Shown here: positions 7,779 through 17,438 of the stretch, piece after piece | Numbering within the stretch: position 1 is the first letter of the stretch | Layout: the number at the start of each line of letters is the position of its first letter | Origin: Neobacillus notoginsengisoli | Lineage (GTDB): Bacteria > Bacillota > Bacilli > Bacillales > Cytobacillaceae | Length of the DNA: 64,000 nt | Direction: 5' to 3' | NCBI RefSeq assembly: GCF_003515685.1 | Contig: NZ_QWEG01000001.1 | Span: forward strand, 1-64,000 | Translations under genes and position numbers: made by a program | Notes under the pieces: generated by a model | What the model was told of the DNA's origin: nothing | The model's database searches: none | What the model saw: only the letters and a program-made list of their open reading frames with translations

Positions 7779-8687
7779 TTATTCCCTTTTCCGGTCCCGT
7801 TCATAGAGCAGGCAGGCGAGGTAGACGGTGAACGCTGAATGGAAATCCTTCAGGCTGACGCCTGTCCTGTCCGTGAATTTATCGATCCGGTACTGGAGAG
7901 TATTTCGGTGAATGTACAATTTTTTTGCAGCAAGGCTTGCATTTGAACCGTTCTCAAGAAAGCCTTTTACGGTCAAATACATTTCGTCATCGCTCCTGAA
8001 TGCTTCCGCAAACTCCCTGTTCAAGGCATCAGCGAGCAGTTCGGGGAGCTCCGATGCAACGTAGGCGGGAAACACCTTTTCAAAGGAATAAAAACCTATT
8101 GGACCAATGGCTCTTTTGGCAAAATCAAAATGACGCCGTTCCTCTTGAAAATAATCGGGGAAGCCGGCAGTAACAGGCAGCTGCCTGCCGATATAAGCAG
8201 CAGTTTTAAGAAAAAAGTCATTTTCGAAAACATCGGCCATCGATGCGAGATCATTCTCATCGAGCGTGATTTTATCGTGTTCAATGGTTATAGCCCTTGA
8301 AGGCCCTTCCCAAACAACAAGAACGTCATCAGGAAAAAAACCTTTAATGGCGGCCTCTAGTTCTTCCCGTTCATAATTGTCCCCGTAAAATTGAACCTGA
8401 ATAATCCGGACTGCGGAATCTTCCGTCCCGAGCGGCAATGCCCCTTCATGGAAAAGGTAATCCCTCCATTGCTCTAGGAGGGGTGAAAGATTTTCTGCCG
8501 GCTCCTCAATCCTTTTGAATAGCGAAGTCAAAAGGTCGACTTCCCTTTCGCTAATCGCCCCAACGGGTATGGCTATCCACTCAGTGGACGTTTCATTTTG
8601 AAATAGATAGTATTTGTTATCATCAAGGGCTGGCGGATAATCCGAAATCCACGCCCCTGGATAAAGTTTCATTAAATTCGTGAACAT
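7779..8687 (-). CDS. PucR/CdaR-type helix-turn-helix transcriptional regulator
   Basis: 302 aa. The C-terminal 60 residues carry the PucR helix-turn-helix pattern: NGSNASLAAKKLYIHRNTLQ, then YRIDKFTDRTG and LKDFHSAFTVYLACLL, ending in a basic tail. The N-terminal two thirds have no recognised sensor motif. Family members often regulate uptake or catabolism of purines, sugar diacids or other carbon sources. The position just upstream of msmX on the same strand, with a 135-bp gap, suggests but does not prove a link to sugar transport. Confidence 0.85.
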   Translation of the reverse strand: MFTNLMKLYPGAWISDYPPALDDNKYYLFQNETSTEWIAIPVGAISEREVDLLTSLFKRIEEPAENLSPLLEQWRDYLFHEGALPLGTEDSAVRIIQVQFYGDNYEREELEAAIKGFFPDDVLVVWEGPSRAITIEHDKITLDENDLASMADVFENDFFLKTAAYIGRQLPVTAGFPDYFQEERRHFDFAKRAIGPIGFYSFEKVFPAYVASELPELLADALNREFAEAFRSDDEMYLTVKGFLENGSNASLAAKKLYIHRNTLQYRIDKFTDRTGVSLKDFHSAFTVYLACLLYERDRKRE

Positions 8688-8775
8688 AACCGGTTAGCTC
8701 CCACATGAAAAATTTGTCTACCCCAATTATATCAATGAACACCCTGATTGGAAAAAGTGCCAGACACAGCCGGCA

Positions 8776-8988
8776 CTAGCGGTCATACACATGAAAAAGC
8801 ATGAGTTCGTGAACCATTTTTTCCAGCGCTTTCCGATCAAGTTCAGCGGGCGGGTTCGTCACCCATTCAATCTTTCCGTCTTGAAGGTAATGCCCTGACC
8901 GTTTCAGCTTTTTGAAAAAGAACGAAAACTCCCAGCCGGGAAGTTCGGCATTCTTAAATAAAGACTTATATTGGAAATGTGTAAGCAT
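8776..8988 (-). CDS. yheE: YheE-like small protein (DUF5342 type)
   Basis: 70 aa, resembling B. subtilis YheE as remembered: an LPGWEFSFFFK core at 16-26 and the C-terminal EKMVHELMLFHVYDR. No function is known. AGGGGG lies just before the ATG. In B. subtilis yheE adjoins yheD/yheC; here recQ and an ABC pair separate them, so the order has been altered. The family name comes from memory of short motifs. Confidence 0.65.
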   Translation of the reverse strand: MLTHFQYKSLFKNAELPGWEFSFFFKKLKRSGHYLQDGKIEWVTNPPAELDRKALEKMVHELMLFHVYDR

Positions 8989-9040
8989 CGCAATTCCCCC
9001 TCACTTTATTGTACCCTATAGAGGAAAAGGGGACGAATTC

Positions 9041-9346
9041 TTAGTGCATCACAGGGCCCAGTTGCCGAAAGATGAAGGCAAAGAGCCAAAGGAGAACGAA
9101 AACCGCGGTAACCAGTGAAACCAGCATTTTTACAGGGGCGGCCTTCCAAGCGGAGCGCAATCCTGGCAGGGCTTGCAGTGAAAAGGTTGCCAGAAACACG
9201 GCGAAAGGAATCCAGTCCAAAAACGATTTCCGGTGCGAGCCGTCGAGCGCATTGGAAATGGTCCAAGAAAAAAAGGTGAAAAATGCAATAGCATGGATAG
9301 CGCAAATGAAGATGAACAGCAGCCATGTCTGTCTTTTCAAAAACAT
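9041..9346 (-). CDS. Hypothetical three-helix membrane protein
   Basis: 101 aa with three predicted membrane segments (about 8-30, 44-60 and 73-95) and basic loops. AAAGGGAG lies 7 nt before the ATG. It is on the same strand as the yheE-like gene, with a 52-bp gap between them, and may be co-transcribed with it. Not recognised; no functional motif is visible. Confidence 0.7.
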   Translation of the reverse strand: MFLKRQTWLLFIFICAIHAIAFFTFFSWTISNALDGSHRKSFLDWIPFAVFLATFSLQALPGLRSAWKAAPVKMLVSLVTAVFVLLWLFAFIFRQLGPVMH

Positions 9347-9470
9347 ATGAAAAACTCCCTTTGTTTAGTTGTTCTATTATTATGTGAAGAATGGCGTATT
9401 GGACAGCGAAAACCTACGATTTTTCCGATATAATAAAAAATAAAGACATGTATAGAAAGAAGGGTTATGT

Positions 9471-11606
9471 TTGTTGCAAAAAGCGAATGACCTTTTGAAA
9501 ACATATTTTGGCTACCCTGCCTTCCGGGAAGGGCAGGAGAGCGCGATTTCAGCAGTGCTTGAAAGAAAAAACACGCTTTGTGTCATGCCGACTGGCGGCG
9601 GGAAGTCTGTCTGCTACCAGATTCCGGCGCTGATGCTTCCGGGGACGACCGTCGTCATTTCCCCGCTTATTTCATTAATGAAGGACCAAGTAGATTCACT
9701 TGTCCAATTGGGCATTGATGCTACTTATATTAATAGTTCGCTTACCAACCAAGAGGCGAGTGAACGGATGGAGGATGCCGCCGCCGGAAGGTACAAGCTC
9801 CTTTATATTGCTCCGGAACGTCTCGAGTCTCCTTATTTTACTGGCCAGCTAGGTAAAATGGACATCCCCCTCATCGCCGTCGATGAAGCACACTGTATTT
9901 CACAGTGGGGCCATGATTTCCGGCCGAGCTACCGCCATATTACAAAAATGGTCGACGGCCTGGCAGGGGAGCCGGTCATGCTGGCCTTGACCGCAACCGC
10001 CACGCCAATGGTCAGGGAAGATATATGCAGTTCGCTCGGAATCCGAAAAGACCATGAGGTGATTACAGGTTTTGAACGAAAAAACCTTTCCTTCTCAGTT
10101 GTAAAAGGGCAGGACCGGGGGAAGTACCTAAAGAACTTTTTGAAGCAAAACAAAAGTGAGACGGGGATCATTTACGCCGCCACAAGGAAAACGGTTGACC
10201 AGCTGTATGAAAACTTGAAAAAAGGCGGACTTTCGGTTTCCCGTTATCACGCCGGGATGAGCGATGCCGATAGATACAGTGAACAAGACCGCTTCCTTCG
10301 CGATGAATCCGCTGTAATGGTCGCGACGTCAGCATTCGGAATGGGCATTGATAAAAGCAATATCCGCTATGTCATTCATTATCAGCTGCCGCGGAATATG
10401 GAGAGCTACTATCAGGAAGCGGGCCGTGCCGGACGGGATGGACTGCCGAGCTCCTGCACTGTCCTCTATTCACCGCAGGATATCCAGGTCCAGCGCTTTT
10501 TGATCGAGCAGTCAATCGAGCCCAACAGGGCGGCGGCCGAGCTTGAAAAGCTGCAAGGAATGGCGGACTACTGCCATACCGAAAGCTGTCTCCAGGAAAC
10601 CATCCTTCGCTATTTCGGAGAGACGGAAACAGAACCGTGCGGCCGTTGCGGCAATTGCACCGACACAAGGGAAAGCGAGGATGTAACGAAGGAAGCGCAA
10701 ATGGTCCTGTCGTGCATCATCCGGATGGGCCAGCGATTTGGCAAGGCGATTACTGCCCAGGTATTGACCGGTTCGCAAAATAAAAAGATCCTTGAATTCG
10801 GCTTCGATAAACTTTCGACTTACGGGATTATGGAAAACTGGTCGGCCAAGGATGCGGGAAGTTTAATAGAATTCCTCATTTCTGAAGACATGATTGGTGT
10901 GGAGCATGGAACGTTTCCGACGATCTATGTCGCAGCGAAAGGGAAGGAAGTGTTAAAAGGCCTCCGGCAGGTTCACAGAAAGGCTGCCGTCCGTTCCGCG
11001 GAAATATCTACAAAGGATCCGCTTTTCGAGGAACTGCGGGCGTTACGGAAACAGCTTGCCGATGAGGCGAGCGTCCCGCCATTTGTCATTTTCTCGGACG
11101 CCTCTTTAAAAGACATGTGCCTGAAGCTGCCGCAAGCAAATGACGAATTCCTTGATGTCAGCGGGGTTGGCGCAGCAAAGCTTGAGAAATTTGGAGACCT
11201 CTTTATCACGGCTATTGAAAAGTTTATGGAGGAACATCCGGACCGACAGGCCATTTTTGCAAAAGGCGATTCTCCCAAAAAACGTCCTGCAGCGAAACCA
11301 ACGAGCGATTCTCACCTTGAGACACACAAGCTGCACCTTGAAGGCATGGGTGTGGAAGAAATCGCAAACGTGCGCGGACTTGCCATCAGCACTGTGGAAA
11401 ACCACTTGATGTCCTGCCACCAGCAGGGGATGCCCGTCCAGTTTGAAAAACTCGTACCTGAGGAATTCATTCCGTTACTCGAAAAGGCAGTCGAAGAAGC
11501 AGGAAGGGAAAAACTGAAGCCGATCAAGGAGCTTATGCCAGAAGAAGTTACCTACTTTATGATTAAAGTCTATCTGATTATGGAGAAAAGCCGCATGCTA
11601 TCTTAG
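9471..11606 (+). CDS. recQ: ATP-dependent DNA helicase RecQ
   Basis: 711 aa. It unwinds DNA 3'-5' in recombination and fork repair. Helicase motifs: TGGGKS at 41-46, DEAH at 138-141 followed by CISQWGHDFRPSY, and motif VI QEAGRAGRDG. The zinc-binding RQC subdomain supplies its cysteines in the YCHTESC to CGRCGNC stretch. An HRDC domain follows at about 515-590 (DEASVPPFVIFSDASLKDMC). A C-terminal helix-turn-helix region (HLEGMGVEEIANVRGLAIST) makes it longer than E. coli RecQ (about 610 aa). The start is TTG 9471 or the adjacent TTG 9474, behind AGAAAGAAGGG. The only nearby ATG (9467) is in another frame and stops after seven codons. Confidence 0.95.
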   Translation: MLQKANDLLKTYFGYPAFREGQESAISAVLERKNTLCVMPTGGGKSVCYQIPALMLPGTTVVISPLISLMKDQVDSLVQLGIDATYINSSLTNQEASERMEDAAAGRYKLLYIAPERLESPYFTGQLGKMDIPLIAVDEAHCISQWGHDFRPSYRHITKMVDGLAGEPVMLALTATATPMVREDICSSLGIRKDHEVITGFERKNLSFSVVKGQDRGKYLKNFLKQNKSETGIIYAATRKTVDQLYENLKKGGLSVSRYHAGMSDADRYSEQDRFLRDESAVMVATSAFGMGIDKSNIRYVIHYQLPRNMESYYQEAGRAGRDGLPSSCTVLYSPQDIQVQRFLIEQSIEPNRAAAELEKLQGMADYCHTESCLQETILRYFGETETEPCGRCGNCTDTRESEDVTKEAQMVLSCIIRMGQRFGKAITAQVLTGSQNKKILEFGFDKLSTYGIMENWSAKDAGSLIEFLISEDMIGVEHGTFPTIYVAAKGKEVLKGLRQVHRKAAVRSAEISTKDPLFEELRALRKQLADEASVPPFVIFSDASLKDMCLKLPQANDEFLDVSGVGAAKLEKFGDLFITAIEKFMEEHPDRQAIFAKGDSPKKRPAAKPTSDSHLETHKLHLEGMGVEEIANVRGLAISTVENHLMSCHQQGMPVQFEKLVPEEFIPLLEKAVEEAGREKLKPIKELMPEEVTYFMIKVYLIMEKSRMLS

Positions 11607-11615
11607 CATGCGGCT
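11589..11615 (+). terminator. recQ terminator overlapping the stop codon
   Basis: AGCCGCATGCTA and TAGCATGCGGCT form a perfect 12-bp stem with a TCT loop, followed by CTCAATTTTT. The stem includes the recQ stop codon. Confidence 0.85.
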
Positions 11616-11697
11616 CTCAATTTTTCCTCCAACTTTTGTAAATCCGGCTCTTCTGTGTGTTAAAATATTCCTAGAATAACAGAAACGGGGGATCCTT

Positions 11698-12486
11698 ATT
11701 TTACATACCGCAGGAGTTGTACTTGCCCTGAAAGGCCTAAAGAAAAATTATGGAGCGAAGGAAGTCCTAAAAGGCATTGACTTAACCGTTACGGGTGGGC
11801 AAATTATCGGCTATATCGGGCCGAACGGAGCCGGGAAAAGCACAACAATCAAGCTGCTCCTTGGCCTTGAGGAAGACTATCAAGGTGAAATTGAAATCTT
11901 TGGGCAAAAGCTTAATCCAGGAGATTATGATTATAAAAGAAAAATAGGTTATGTACCTGAGATTGCCGAGTTATATGACAATCTAACCGCAATCGAATAC
12001 TTGACGTTTACGGGGGAGCTTTATGGGATGGAGGCATCAAGAGTCGAAATCAAAGCAAAACGGCTCATGCGCGCATTCGGGCTCGACAATGTCTTTTATA
12101 GCCGAATTTCATCCTTTTCAAAAGGGATGAAACAGAAGGTGATGATCATTTCCAGCCTGCTCCATGATCCGGAGCTTCTGTTTCTCGATGAACCGCTGAG
12201 CGGACTGGATGCCAATTCTGTGATGATTTTTAAAGAAATCCTTTCACAGCTTGCTGCAAGTGGAAAGACCATTTTCTATTCTTCTCACATCATGGATGTT
12301 GTTGAAAAAATCAGCAACCGGATTATTCTGATCAATGGTGGCAAAATTGTCGCCGACGGCAGTTTCGAAGAGCTGAAGGAGCAGAACATTGAGGGCTCAC
12401 TTGAACAAATTTTCAACCAGCTGACCGGCTTTGACGAATTTAGGGAGTTGGCAGGGGAATTTGTCTCCATTGTCCGGGAGGTGTAG
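11698..12486 (+). CDS. ABC transporter ATPase, YthP/EcsA-like; non-standard start
   Basis: The reading frame is a complete ABC ATPase: Walker A GPNGAGKST, signature SSFSKGMKQK, Walker B LLFLDEPLSG and H-loop SSHIMD. The frame opens after a TAA at 11677-11679, and no ATG, GTG or TTG exists before Walker A; the first is TTG 12001, past it. The best candidate is ATT 11698, 5 nt after a GGGGGA ribosome-binding site, giving 262 aa. CTG 11728 behind AGGAG is the alternative. Either a rare AUU start is used or an ATG has mutated. It is followed 3 nt later by its permease gene and probably exports an unknown substrate. Confidence 0.85.
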   Translation: MLHTAGVVLALKGLKKNYGAKEVLKGIDLTVTGGQIIGYIGPNGAGKSTTIKLLLGLEEDYQGEIEIFGQKLNPGDYDYKRKIGYVPEIAELYDNLTAIEYLTFTGELYGMEASRVEIKAKRLMRAFGLDNVFYSRISSFSKGMKQKVMIISSLLHDPELLFLDEPLSGLDANSVMIFKEILSQLAASGKTIFYSSHIMDVVEKISNRIILINGGKIVADGSFEELKEQNIEGSLEQIFNQLTGFDEFRELAGEFVSIVREV

Positions 12487-12489
12487 CCG

Positions 12490-14127
12490 TTGGATGACTT
12501 CAGAACGCTGAAGCTGCTTGACAAGGGAAAATGGGTATTTGAGAAACTCGGCGCTGATTATCCAGTCTTGCGGAAAATCCTCGCCATGAAACTGACGATG
12601 GACCAAAGAAGAGTTCCGACCATCCTTGGCGGGGCAAGGAGGAAGCAGGAAGACCCTTCCAAGGAAGAGAACCGCTTCATGAAGTCGCTATGGGTTTATT
12701 CGATTTTCGGCTTGCTGCTGCTGCCGCTCATTCTTTTGGGCGAGCATTATCTTGTTCAAATGACAATCTTTTTTGCGATTTTGATGTTTATTATTATGAC
12801 ATCGCTTGTATCCGACTTTTCAGCCGTGCTTCTCGACTTGAGGGACAGGCATATTTTATTGGCCAAACCGGTGGGAAGGAAAACGCTCAGCCTTGCAAAA
12901 GCAGTCCATGTCGCCATTTATTTATTTTTCCTGACCGGATCGCTTGCGGCCATCCCGCTTATTGCCGGGCTGATCAGGCATGGCCCAGTCTTTTTTCTAG
13001 TCTTCCTCGTGGCATTGTTTTTTGCGGATTTATTGATTCTCGCGGCAACGGCAATGGTGTATTATTTTATCCTCCGTTTTTTCGATGGGGAAAAGCTGCG
13101 GGATGTCATTAATTATGTTCAAATTCTCTTGTCTGTTTCACTCGCGCTCGGATATCAGCTTGTCGGCAGATCATTTGAACTCATTCAGGGAGAAAAGGCG
13201 GTTTCACCGCAATGGTGGCAGGCGTTGCTTCCGCCTGCTTGGTTTGGCTCTTTGTTTGAAGCGGGGCTGAACGGGTTTTGGGCACCCGAGCTTGCACTGT
13301 TTGCATTATTGGCCATTGCCTTTCCGATAGCGGCATTCGCGCTTTATATCAAACTGATGCCCTCCTTCGAAGGCAAGATGCAAAAGCTATCTTCGGGAAG
13401 CGGTCCGAGCCGGGTGAAAGTACCTGAACTGGATACGACACTATCGAGGATCATCTGCCCGAACAGGGAAGAGCGGGCTTTCTACCGCTTTGCTGCGGCG
13501 ATGATGAAAACAGAGCGCGATTTCAGGCTTAAAGTGTACCCATCGATTGGCCTGTCGGTTGTACTTCCCGTAATTTTGATTTTAAACCGGCTTCAATGGG
13601 ACTCTTTTGAAAGCCTGGCCGCCAGTAAACATTACTTATCAATCTATATGGCGGCCATTGTCATCCCGACCTCGATCATCATGCTGAAATATTCGGGACG
13701 CTATAAAGCATCCTGGCTATTCCAGACCGCGCCGCTCAGATCCAATTCATTCCTGTACAGCGGAACGTTGAAAGCGTTCCTTGTTCGGCTATTTCTGCCG
13801 GTTTTCGCGCTGACCGGAATCATTTTCTGCGGCATATTCGGTTTGAAAATCCTGCCGGATATCGTCGGCGTGTTCCTTGCATCGATTTTCTACTGTGTCA
13901 TTTGCACGTTTTTGCTGAAAGGGTCGCTGCCTTTTTCGGAGTCATTCGAAGCAAGCCAGGAAAGCGAAGGCTGGAAAACAATCATATATCTCATTCCAAT
14001 CTTCGTGCTAATGGGCATCCACTATTTGTTTACTCTCTTTCAGTACGGCAATTATCTCTTTGTGCTGCTCATGCTTTTGGCAGCCTCTGTTTCATGGCGG
14101 ATTGCGGGGCGGAAGATTTGGACCTAG
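12490..14127 (+). CDS. ABC transporter permease, YthQ/EcsB-like
   Basis: 545 aa with about 10-12 hydrophobic segments in two clusters (about 60-290 and 345-545) and a charged stretch between, as in large EcsB/YthQ-type permeases. TTG 12490 follows GGGAGGTG, which overlaps the end of the ATPase gene, so the two are translationally coupled. The substrate is unknown; EcsAB relatives affect protein secretion and processing. A bidirectional terminator follows. Confidence 0.82.
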   Translation: MDDFRTLKLLDKGKWVFEKLGADYPVLRKILAMKLTMDQRRVPTILGGARRKQEDPSKEENRFMKSLWVYSIFGLLLLPLILLGEHYLVQMTIFFAILMFIIMTSLVSDFSAVLLDLRDRHILLAKPVGRKTLSLAKAVHVAIYLFFLTGSLAAIPLIAGLIRHGPVFFLVFLVALFFADLLILAATAMVYYFILRFFDGEKLRDVINYVQILLSVSLALGYQLVGRSFELIQGEKAVSPQWWQALLPPAWFGSLFEAGLNGFWAPELALFALLAIAFPIAAFALYIKLMPSFEGKMQKLSSGSGPSRVKVPELDTTLSRIICPNREERAFYRFAAAMMKTERDFRLKVYPSIGLSVVLPVILILNRLQWDSFESLAASKHYLSIYMAAIVIPTSIIMLKYSGRYKASWLFQTAPLRSNSFLYSGTLKAFLVRLFLPVFALTGIIFCGIFGLKILPDIVGVFLASIFYCVICTFLLKGSLPFSESFEASQESEGWKTIIYLIPIFVLMGIHYLFTLFQYGNYLFVLLMLLAASVSWRIAGRKIWT

Positions 14128-14134
14128 GCAAAAG

Positions 14135-14171
14135 AAAAGCTGCAGGCACATGGAGTGTCCGCAGCTTTTTT
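14135..14171. terminator. Bidirectional terminator, permease / yheC-type gene
   Basis: AAAAGCTGC and GCAGCTTTT arms enclose an inner GGCAC/GTGTCC pairing. A-rich and T-rich flanks suit both convergent genes. Confidence 0.8.
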
Positions 14172-14175
14172 AACG

Positions 14176-15549
14176 TTATTTATAAATCTCTTCAGGTATT
14201 AAAACCGCTTTCTCCGCTAAGTATATGCAGTATTCAACCGTCAATTTCCTTGTCAGGATTTCATAGTTGCGGAGCCCGCTATGATGGAAGATGGATCTTC
14301 CGGGTTTTGAATTCACCTCGAAAAGCCAGACAATCCCATCGCGGTCAATCCCAAAGTCAAAACCGAATTCACCTGTGATACCGTCAATTTTTTTCTCAAG
14401 TAAATGGCTAAGCTCTAAGGCTGCGGCTGATAATTTCCGTTCCACTTCCTTCGATTTTTTCTCGCTGAACAGTTCCTTCAGAGTATGAATATCCCCGCCG
14501 CTTCTGACATGGGTTGTAATACTACCATAACCTGCAACCTTGCCTGCAATGGCAGATACCTGCCATTGTCCATTGCCGTCTTTATTCGTATGGACCCGGA
14601 AATCTACAGGCCTGTCATTGACTTTCAAAAGGATAATTCTCTGCTGGACGAGCAGTTTTTTTAGTTTTGCCTCATCAAACATGTTTGATATTAGTGCATC
14701 CAGGCTGCTGAATTTCAACAGCTTATTCTTGCCGTTTTTATCACGGAAACGGCAATAGCAGGTGGAGCCGGGGAATTCGGCAATCACATGGCGGATGCCC
14801 ATCCCGAGCGTCCCGTTTGCGGGCTTTAAATAAACCGCGCCGAATTTATCGAGGAGCCTTCTCGCTTCATCGACAGATGTAAACAGAAGTGTCTCAGGCA
14901 TATACTTCTGTGCTTCGGGAACATCCTTGAGCCGGTTGAGAATGTCAAACTTATTGAAAAAACCGGGATTGAACCATGGAATCATATAGTCTTTCATCAG
15001 TTTCTCTTTTGCAAGGCGGGCCTCAGGCCTGTTCTCACTCCTTCTCGTTGGCAGTCGGTCGTAAATGACATTCGGAAAAGGCACTGTCCGTGTTTCCCAT
15101 TTTCCTCCTGCAAATAAATAACCTTTTATCAAGTTGTGTTCCCAATCAATTCCATTGCCGGTAAAAAGAAAACCGACTGCCCCTGAAGAGCTGCACGTAT
15201 CAAGCAATTTTGAGTAAAACCGGGTTCTGTCCCCGGCAGGCTTTTCGGAGGAATCAATCAGGTTGGATGTAAACAGTCCGATTAATGGGGCTAAGTATAA
15301 TGTGTCCGCATCACAAAAAAGCCCTATTTTATTCAATGTTTCAGGAAGGCGCAGTTTTTCCGCAACGGCTTTGCTAATGACTGCGATGTCCTTTTTTTGC
15401 GGCTGGGGGAGAAGGACGGCATCTATCACTGCCGTGCCGAAAGCTACTTTTTTAATGGAGATTCCTGGGGTAAACCCCTTCGGATAATAGAATATGGGCT
15501 TGTCATGATCCAAAGTTTCAATAGGATAAACGTTCACCAACGATCTCAC
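14176..15549 (-). CDS. yheD: YheC/YheD family spore coat-associated ATP-grasp protein
   Basis: 457 aa. The C-terminal half is an ATP-grasp fold: YLKPANGTLGMGI near 241-253 for nucleotide binding, RPVDFRVH near 319-326 and EFGFDFGIDRDGIVWLFEVNSKPGRS near 395-420, which holds the metal-binding acidic and Asn residues. In B. subtilis YheC and YheD are spore coat-associated, and both share this domain. Only one copy is present here, so whether it corresponds to yheC or yheD is uncertain. It is transcribed divergently from yheB, and a sporulation-sigma promoter is expected in the 257-bp gap but was not identified. Confidence 0.87.
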   Translation of the reverse strand: MRSLVNVYPIETLDHDKPIFYYPKGFTPGISIKKVAFGTAVIDAVLLPQPQKKDIAVISKAVAEKLRLPETLNKIGLFCDADTLYLAPLIGLFTSNLIDSSEKPAGDRTRFYSKLLDTCSSSGAVGFLFTGNGIDWEHNLIKGYLFAGGKWETRTVPFPNVIYDRLPTRRSENRPEARLAKEKLMKDYMIPWFNPGFFNKFDILNRLKDVPEAQKYMPETLLFTSVDEARRLLDKFGAVYLKPANGTLGMGIRHVIAEFPGSTCYCRFRDKNGKNKLLKFSSLDALISNMFDEAKLKKLLVQQRIILLKVNDRPVDFRVHTNKDGNGQWQVSAIAGKVAGYGSITTHVRSGGDIHTLKELFSEKKSKEVERKLSAAALELSHLLEKKIDGITGEFGFDFGIDRDGIVWLFEVNSKPGRSIFHHSGLRNYEILTRKLTVEYCIYLAEKAVLIPEEIYK

Positions 15550-15806
15550 GTCCTTTACAGTCTGAAAGCCGTCTATCTAAATTATGTTTATTCCGATACA
15601 ATGGTTAAAATTTGTGTAAACGGGAATTTTCTACCGAAGGCGAGCCCCAGGACAATTTTGCAAAAAAAGAAAATCGTTATTTTCAAAAAAGAGGGTCAGC
15701 CCCTGCTAAATTAGGGTAAAGATGGGCAAAAACTGATATAGTAGCCTATGTGCAGGACAAGTAAAATGTTCGTGTTATTTTTCTTTTCGGAAAGGTTGAA
15801 TCTTAC

Positions 15807-16943
15807 ATGAATATCTTTATCACAATCATATTTATGACGTTAATCGGCGCACTGATTGGCGGATTTACAAACCATTTAGCCATTAAAATGCTGTTTAGAC
15901 CATATAAGACACTCTATATTGGCAAATGGAGGGTGCCCTTCACGCCGGGGTTGATTCCAAAGAGACGAGATGAATTAGCACGGCAGATGGGCAGGATGGT
16001 CGTCGAGCATCTCATTACCCCGGAAAGCATCAAAGGCAAGTTCATGCAGAAGGAATTTCAAGAGGACATGACCGGGCTCGTCAAAAAGGAGCTAAGGACA
16101 TTCCTTGAATCGGACATAACGATTAACCATCTGCTTGACCAGGCTGGAATTGAACATGGAGCAAAGCGAATTGAAAAGAGGATCGGCCGTTTCGTGGAAA
16201 GCGTGTATGAAAAGGCGATGAGTCAGTACAGGGGTATGCCGATTGCTGAGGTCCTTCCACAGCCGCTCCTTCAAGGCGCGGAGAAAAAGATACCGGAAAT
16301 AAGTTCCTATATCCTTAGCAAGGGTGCGGATTATTTTTCGAGCTATGAAGGCAAGGCGCGAATTCAAATCATGTTTGATGAGTTTTTCAAGGATAAAGGA
16401 ATGCTGGGCAATATGCTGCAAATGGTGCTTGGAAATGTTAGCATTGCCGATAAAATCCAGCCTGAAATCATTAAGTTTTTCAGAAGTGAAGGCGCACATG
16501 GGTTGATCACAAGCATTTTGCGTAAAGAATGGGCGAAACTTCTTGAACGGGATGCCGCTGAGCTAGAGGAAATGGCCGGCAGGGAGAAAATTGTCAACGC
16601 CCTAAAGGAGTATGCGGTCAATCTTGCCGGGACTGAAAAACTTCTCGCTACCCCAGCCTCAGAATTGCTCGCTTCGTATAAGGAAACAATTCTTGACAGG
16701 ATGGCACCGAACATTGTATTCATGCTTGGCGACTGGCTGACGTCGAGAATTGATATGATGATGGAAAAACTCCGTCTTCAGGAGCTGGTCAGTGACCAGG
16801 TTGCGACCTTTTCACTTGAACGGCTCGAGGATATGGTGCTTGGAATCACGAGAAGCGAGTTGAAAATGATTACGTATCTTGGCGCGCTACTCGGGGGGAT
16901 GATTGGGATTTTTCAAGGAATATTTGCAATCCTCTTTTCATAA
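15807..16943 (+). CDS. yheB: YheB, DUF445 family membrane-associated protein
   Basis: 378 aa with a membrane helix at each end (about 1-20 and 352-376). The N-terminal DUF445 signature GGFTNHLAIKMLFRPYKTLY is followed by PFTPGLIPKRRDELARQMG. The long middle is largely helical. Its function is unknown; B. subtilis YheB sits at the same position next to yheA. AAAGG lies before ATG 15807. yheA follows after 97 bp and may be co-transcribed. Confidence 0.92.
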   Translation: MNIFITIIFMTLIGALIGGFTNHLAIKMLFRPYKTLYIGKWRVPFTPGLIPKRRDELARQMGRMVVEHLITPESIKGKFMQKEFQEDMTGLVKKELRTFLESDITINHLLDQAGIEHGAKRIEKRIGRFVESVYEKAMSQYRGMPIAEVLPQPLLQGAEKKIPEISSYILSKGADYFSSYEGKARIQIMFDEFFKDKGMLGNMLQMVLGNVSIADKIQPEIIKFFRSEGAHGLITSILRKEWAKLLERDAAELEEMAGREKIVNALKEYAVNLAGTEKLLATPASELLASYKETILDRMAPNIVFMLGDWLTSRIDMMMEKLRLQELVSDQVATFSLERLEDMVLGITRSELKMITYLGALLGGMIGIFQGIFAILFS

Positions 16944-17040
16944 TATATACCGCTATGGCTTTTTGCGCCGGGCATTCCATTCCTAACACAGGTTTGGTAT
17001 AGTGAACAGGAATGCCACATTGAATAAGGGAGTGTTACGA

Positions 17041-17394
17041 TTGGCAGTAAATTTGTATGATGCCGCTTATGAGCTAGAAAAGGCGATTCGGCAAAGCGCT
17101 GAGTATAATAATTTGAAAAGAATTTATGATGAAGTGAATGCTGACGAATCTGCCCGCAGGATGTTTGATAACTTCCGCCAAATTCAAATGAATCTTCAGC
17201 AGAAGCAAATGACGGGTCAGGAGATTGGCCAGGATGAACTCGTCCAGGCGCAGCAGTCGGTAGCACTTGTCCAACAGCATCCGGCCATCTCAAGGCTAAT
17301 GGAAGCGGAACAAAGAATGGGTATGATTATTGGCGAACTGAACCAGCTGATCATGAAGCCGCTTGAGGAGCTGTACGGGGTTCCGAAGCAATAA
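17041..17394 (+). CDS. yheA: YheA, YlbF/YmcA-family protein
   Basis: 117 aa, all-helical: MAVNLYDAAYELEKAIRQS at the start and QQHPAISRLMEAEQRMGMII at the end, as in YheA. Paralogues YlbF and YmcA act with YaaT as the RNase Y specificity complex; YheA itself has no settled role. TTG 17041 is chosen because GGGAGTG lies 6-8 nt upstream and the product then matches YheA. The in-frame GTG at 17002 adds 13 atypical residues without a ribosome-binding site. Confidence 0.9.
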   Translation: MAVNLYDAAYELEKAIRQSAEYNNLKRIYDEVNADESARRMFDNFRQIQMNLQQKQMTGQEIGQDELVQAQQSVALVQQHPAISRLMEAEQRMGMIIGELNQLIMKPLEELYGVPKQ

Positions 17395-17402
17395 TTGAAT
17401 AG

Positions 17403-17438
17403 AAAAATCCCGGTCGAGTGATCAGCCGGGATTTTTTT
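17403..17438 (+). terminator. yheA terminator
   Basis: AAAAATCCCGG pairs with CCGGGATTTTTTT around a 12-nt loop, 8 nt after yheA. Confidence 0.9.

Noticed and set aside
12001-12486. ATPase gene starting at TTG 12001
   Set aside because: This start would remove Walker A, while the open frame upstream encodes a perfect ATPase N-terminus.
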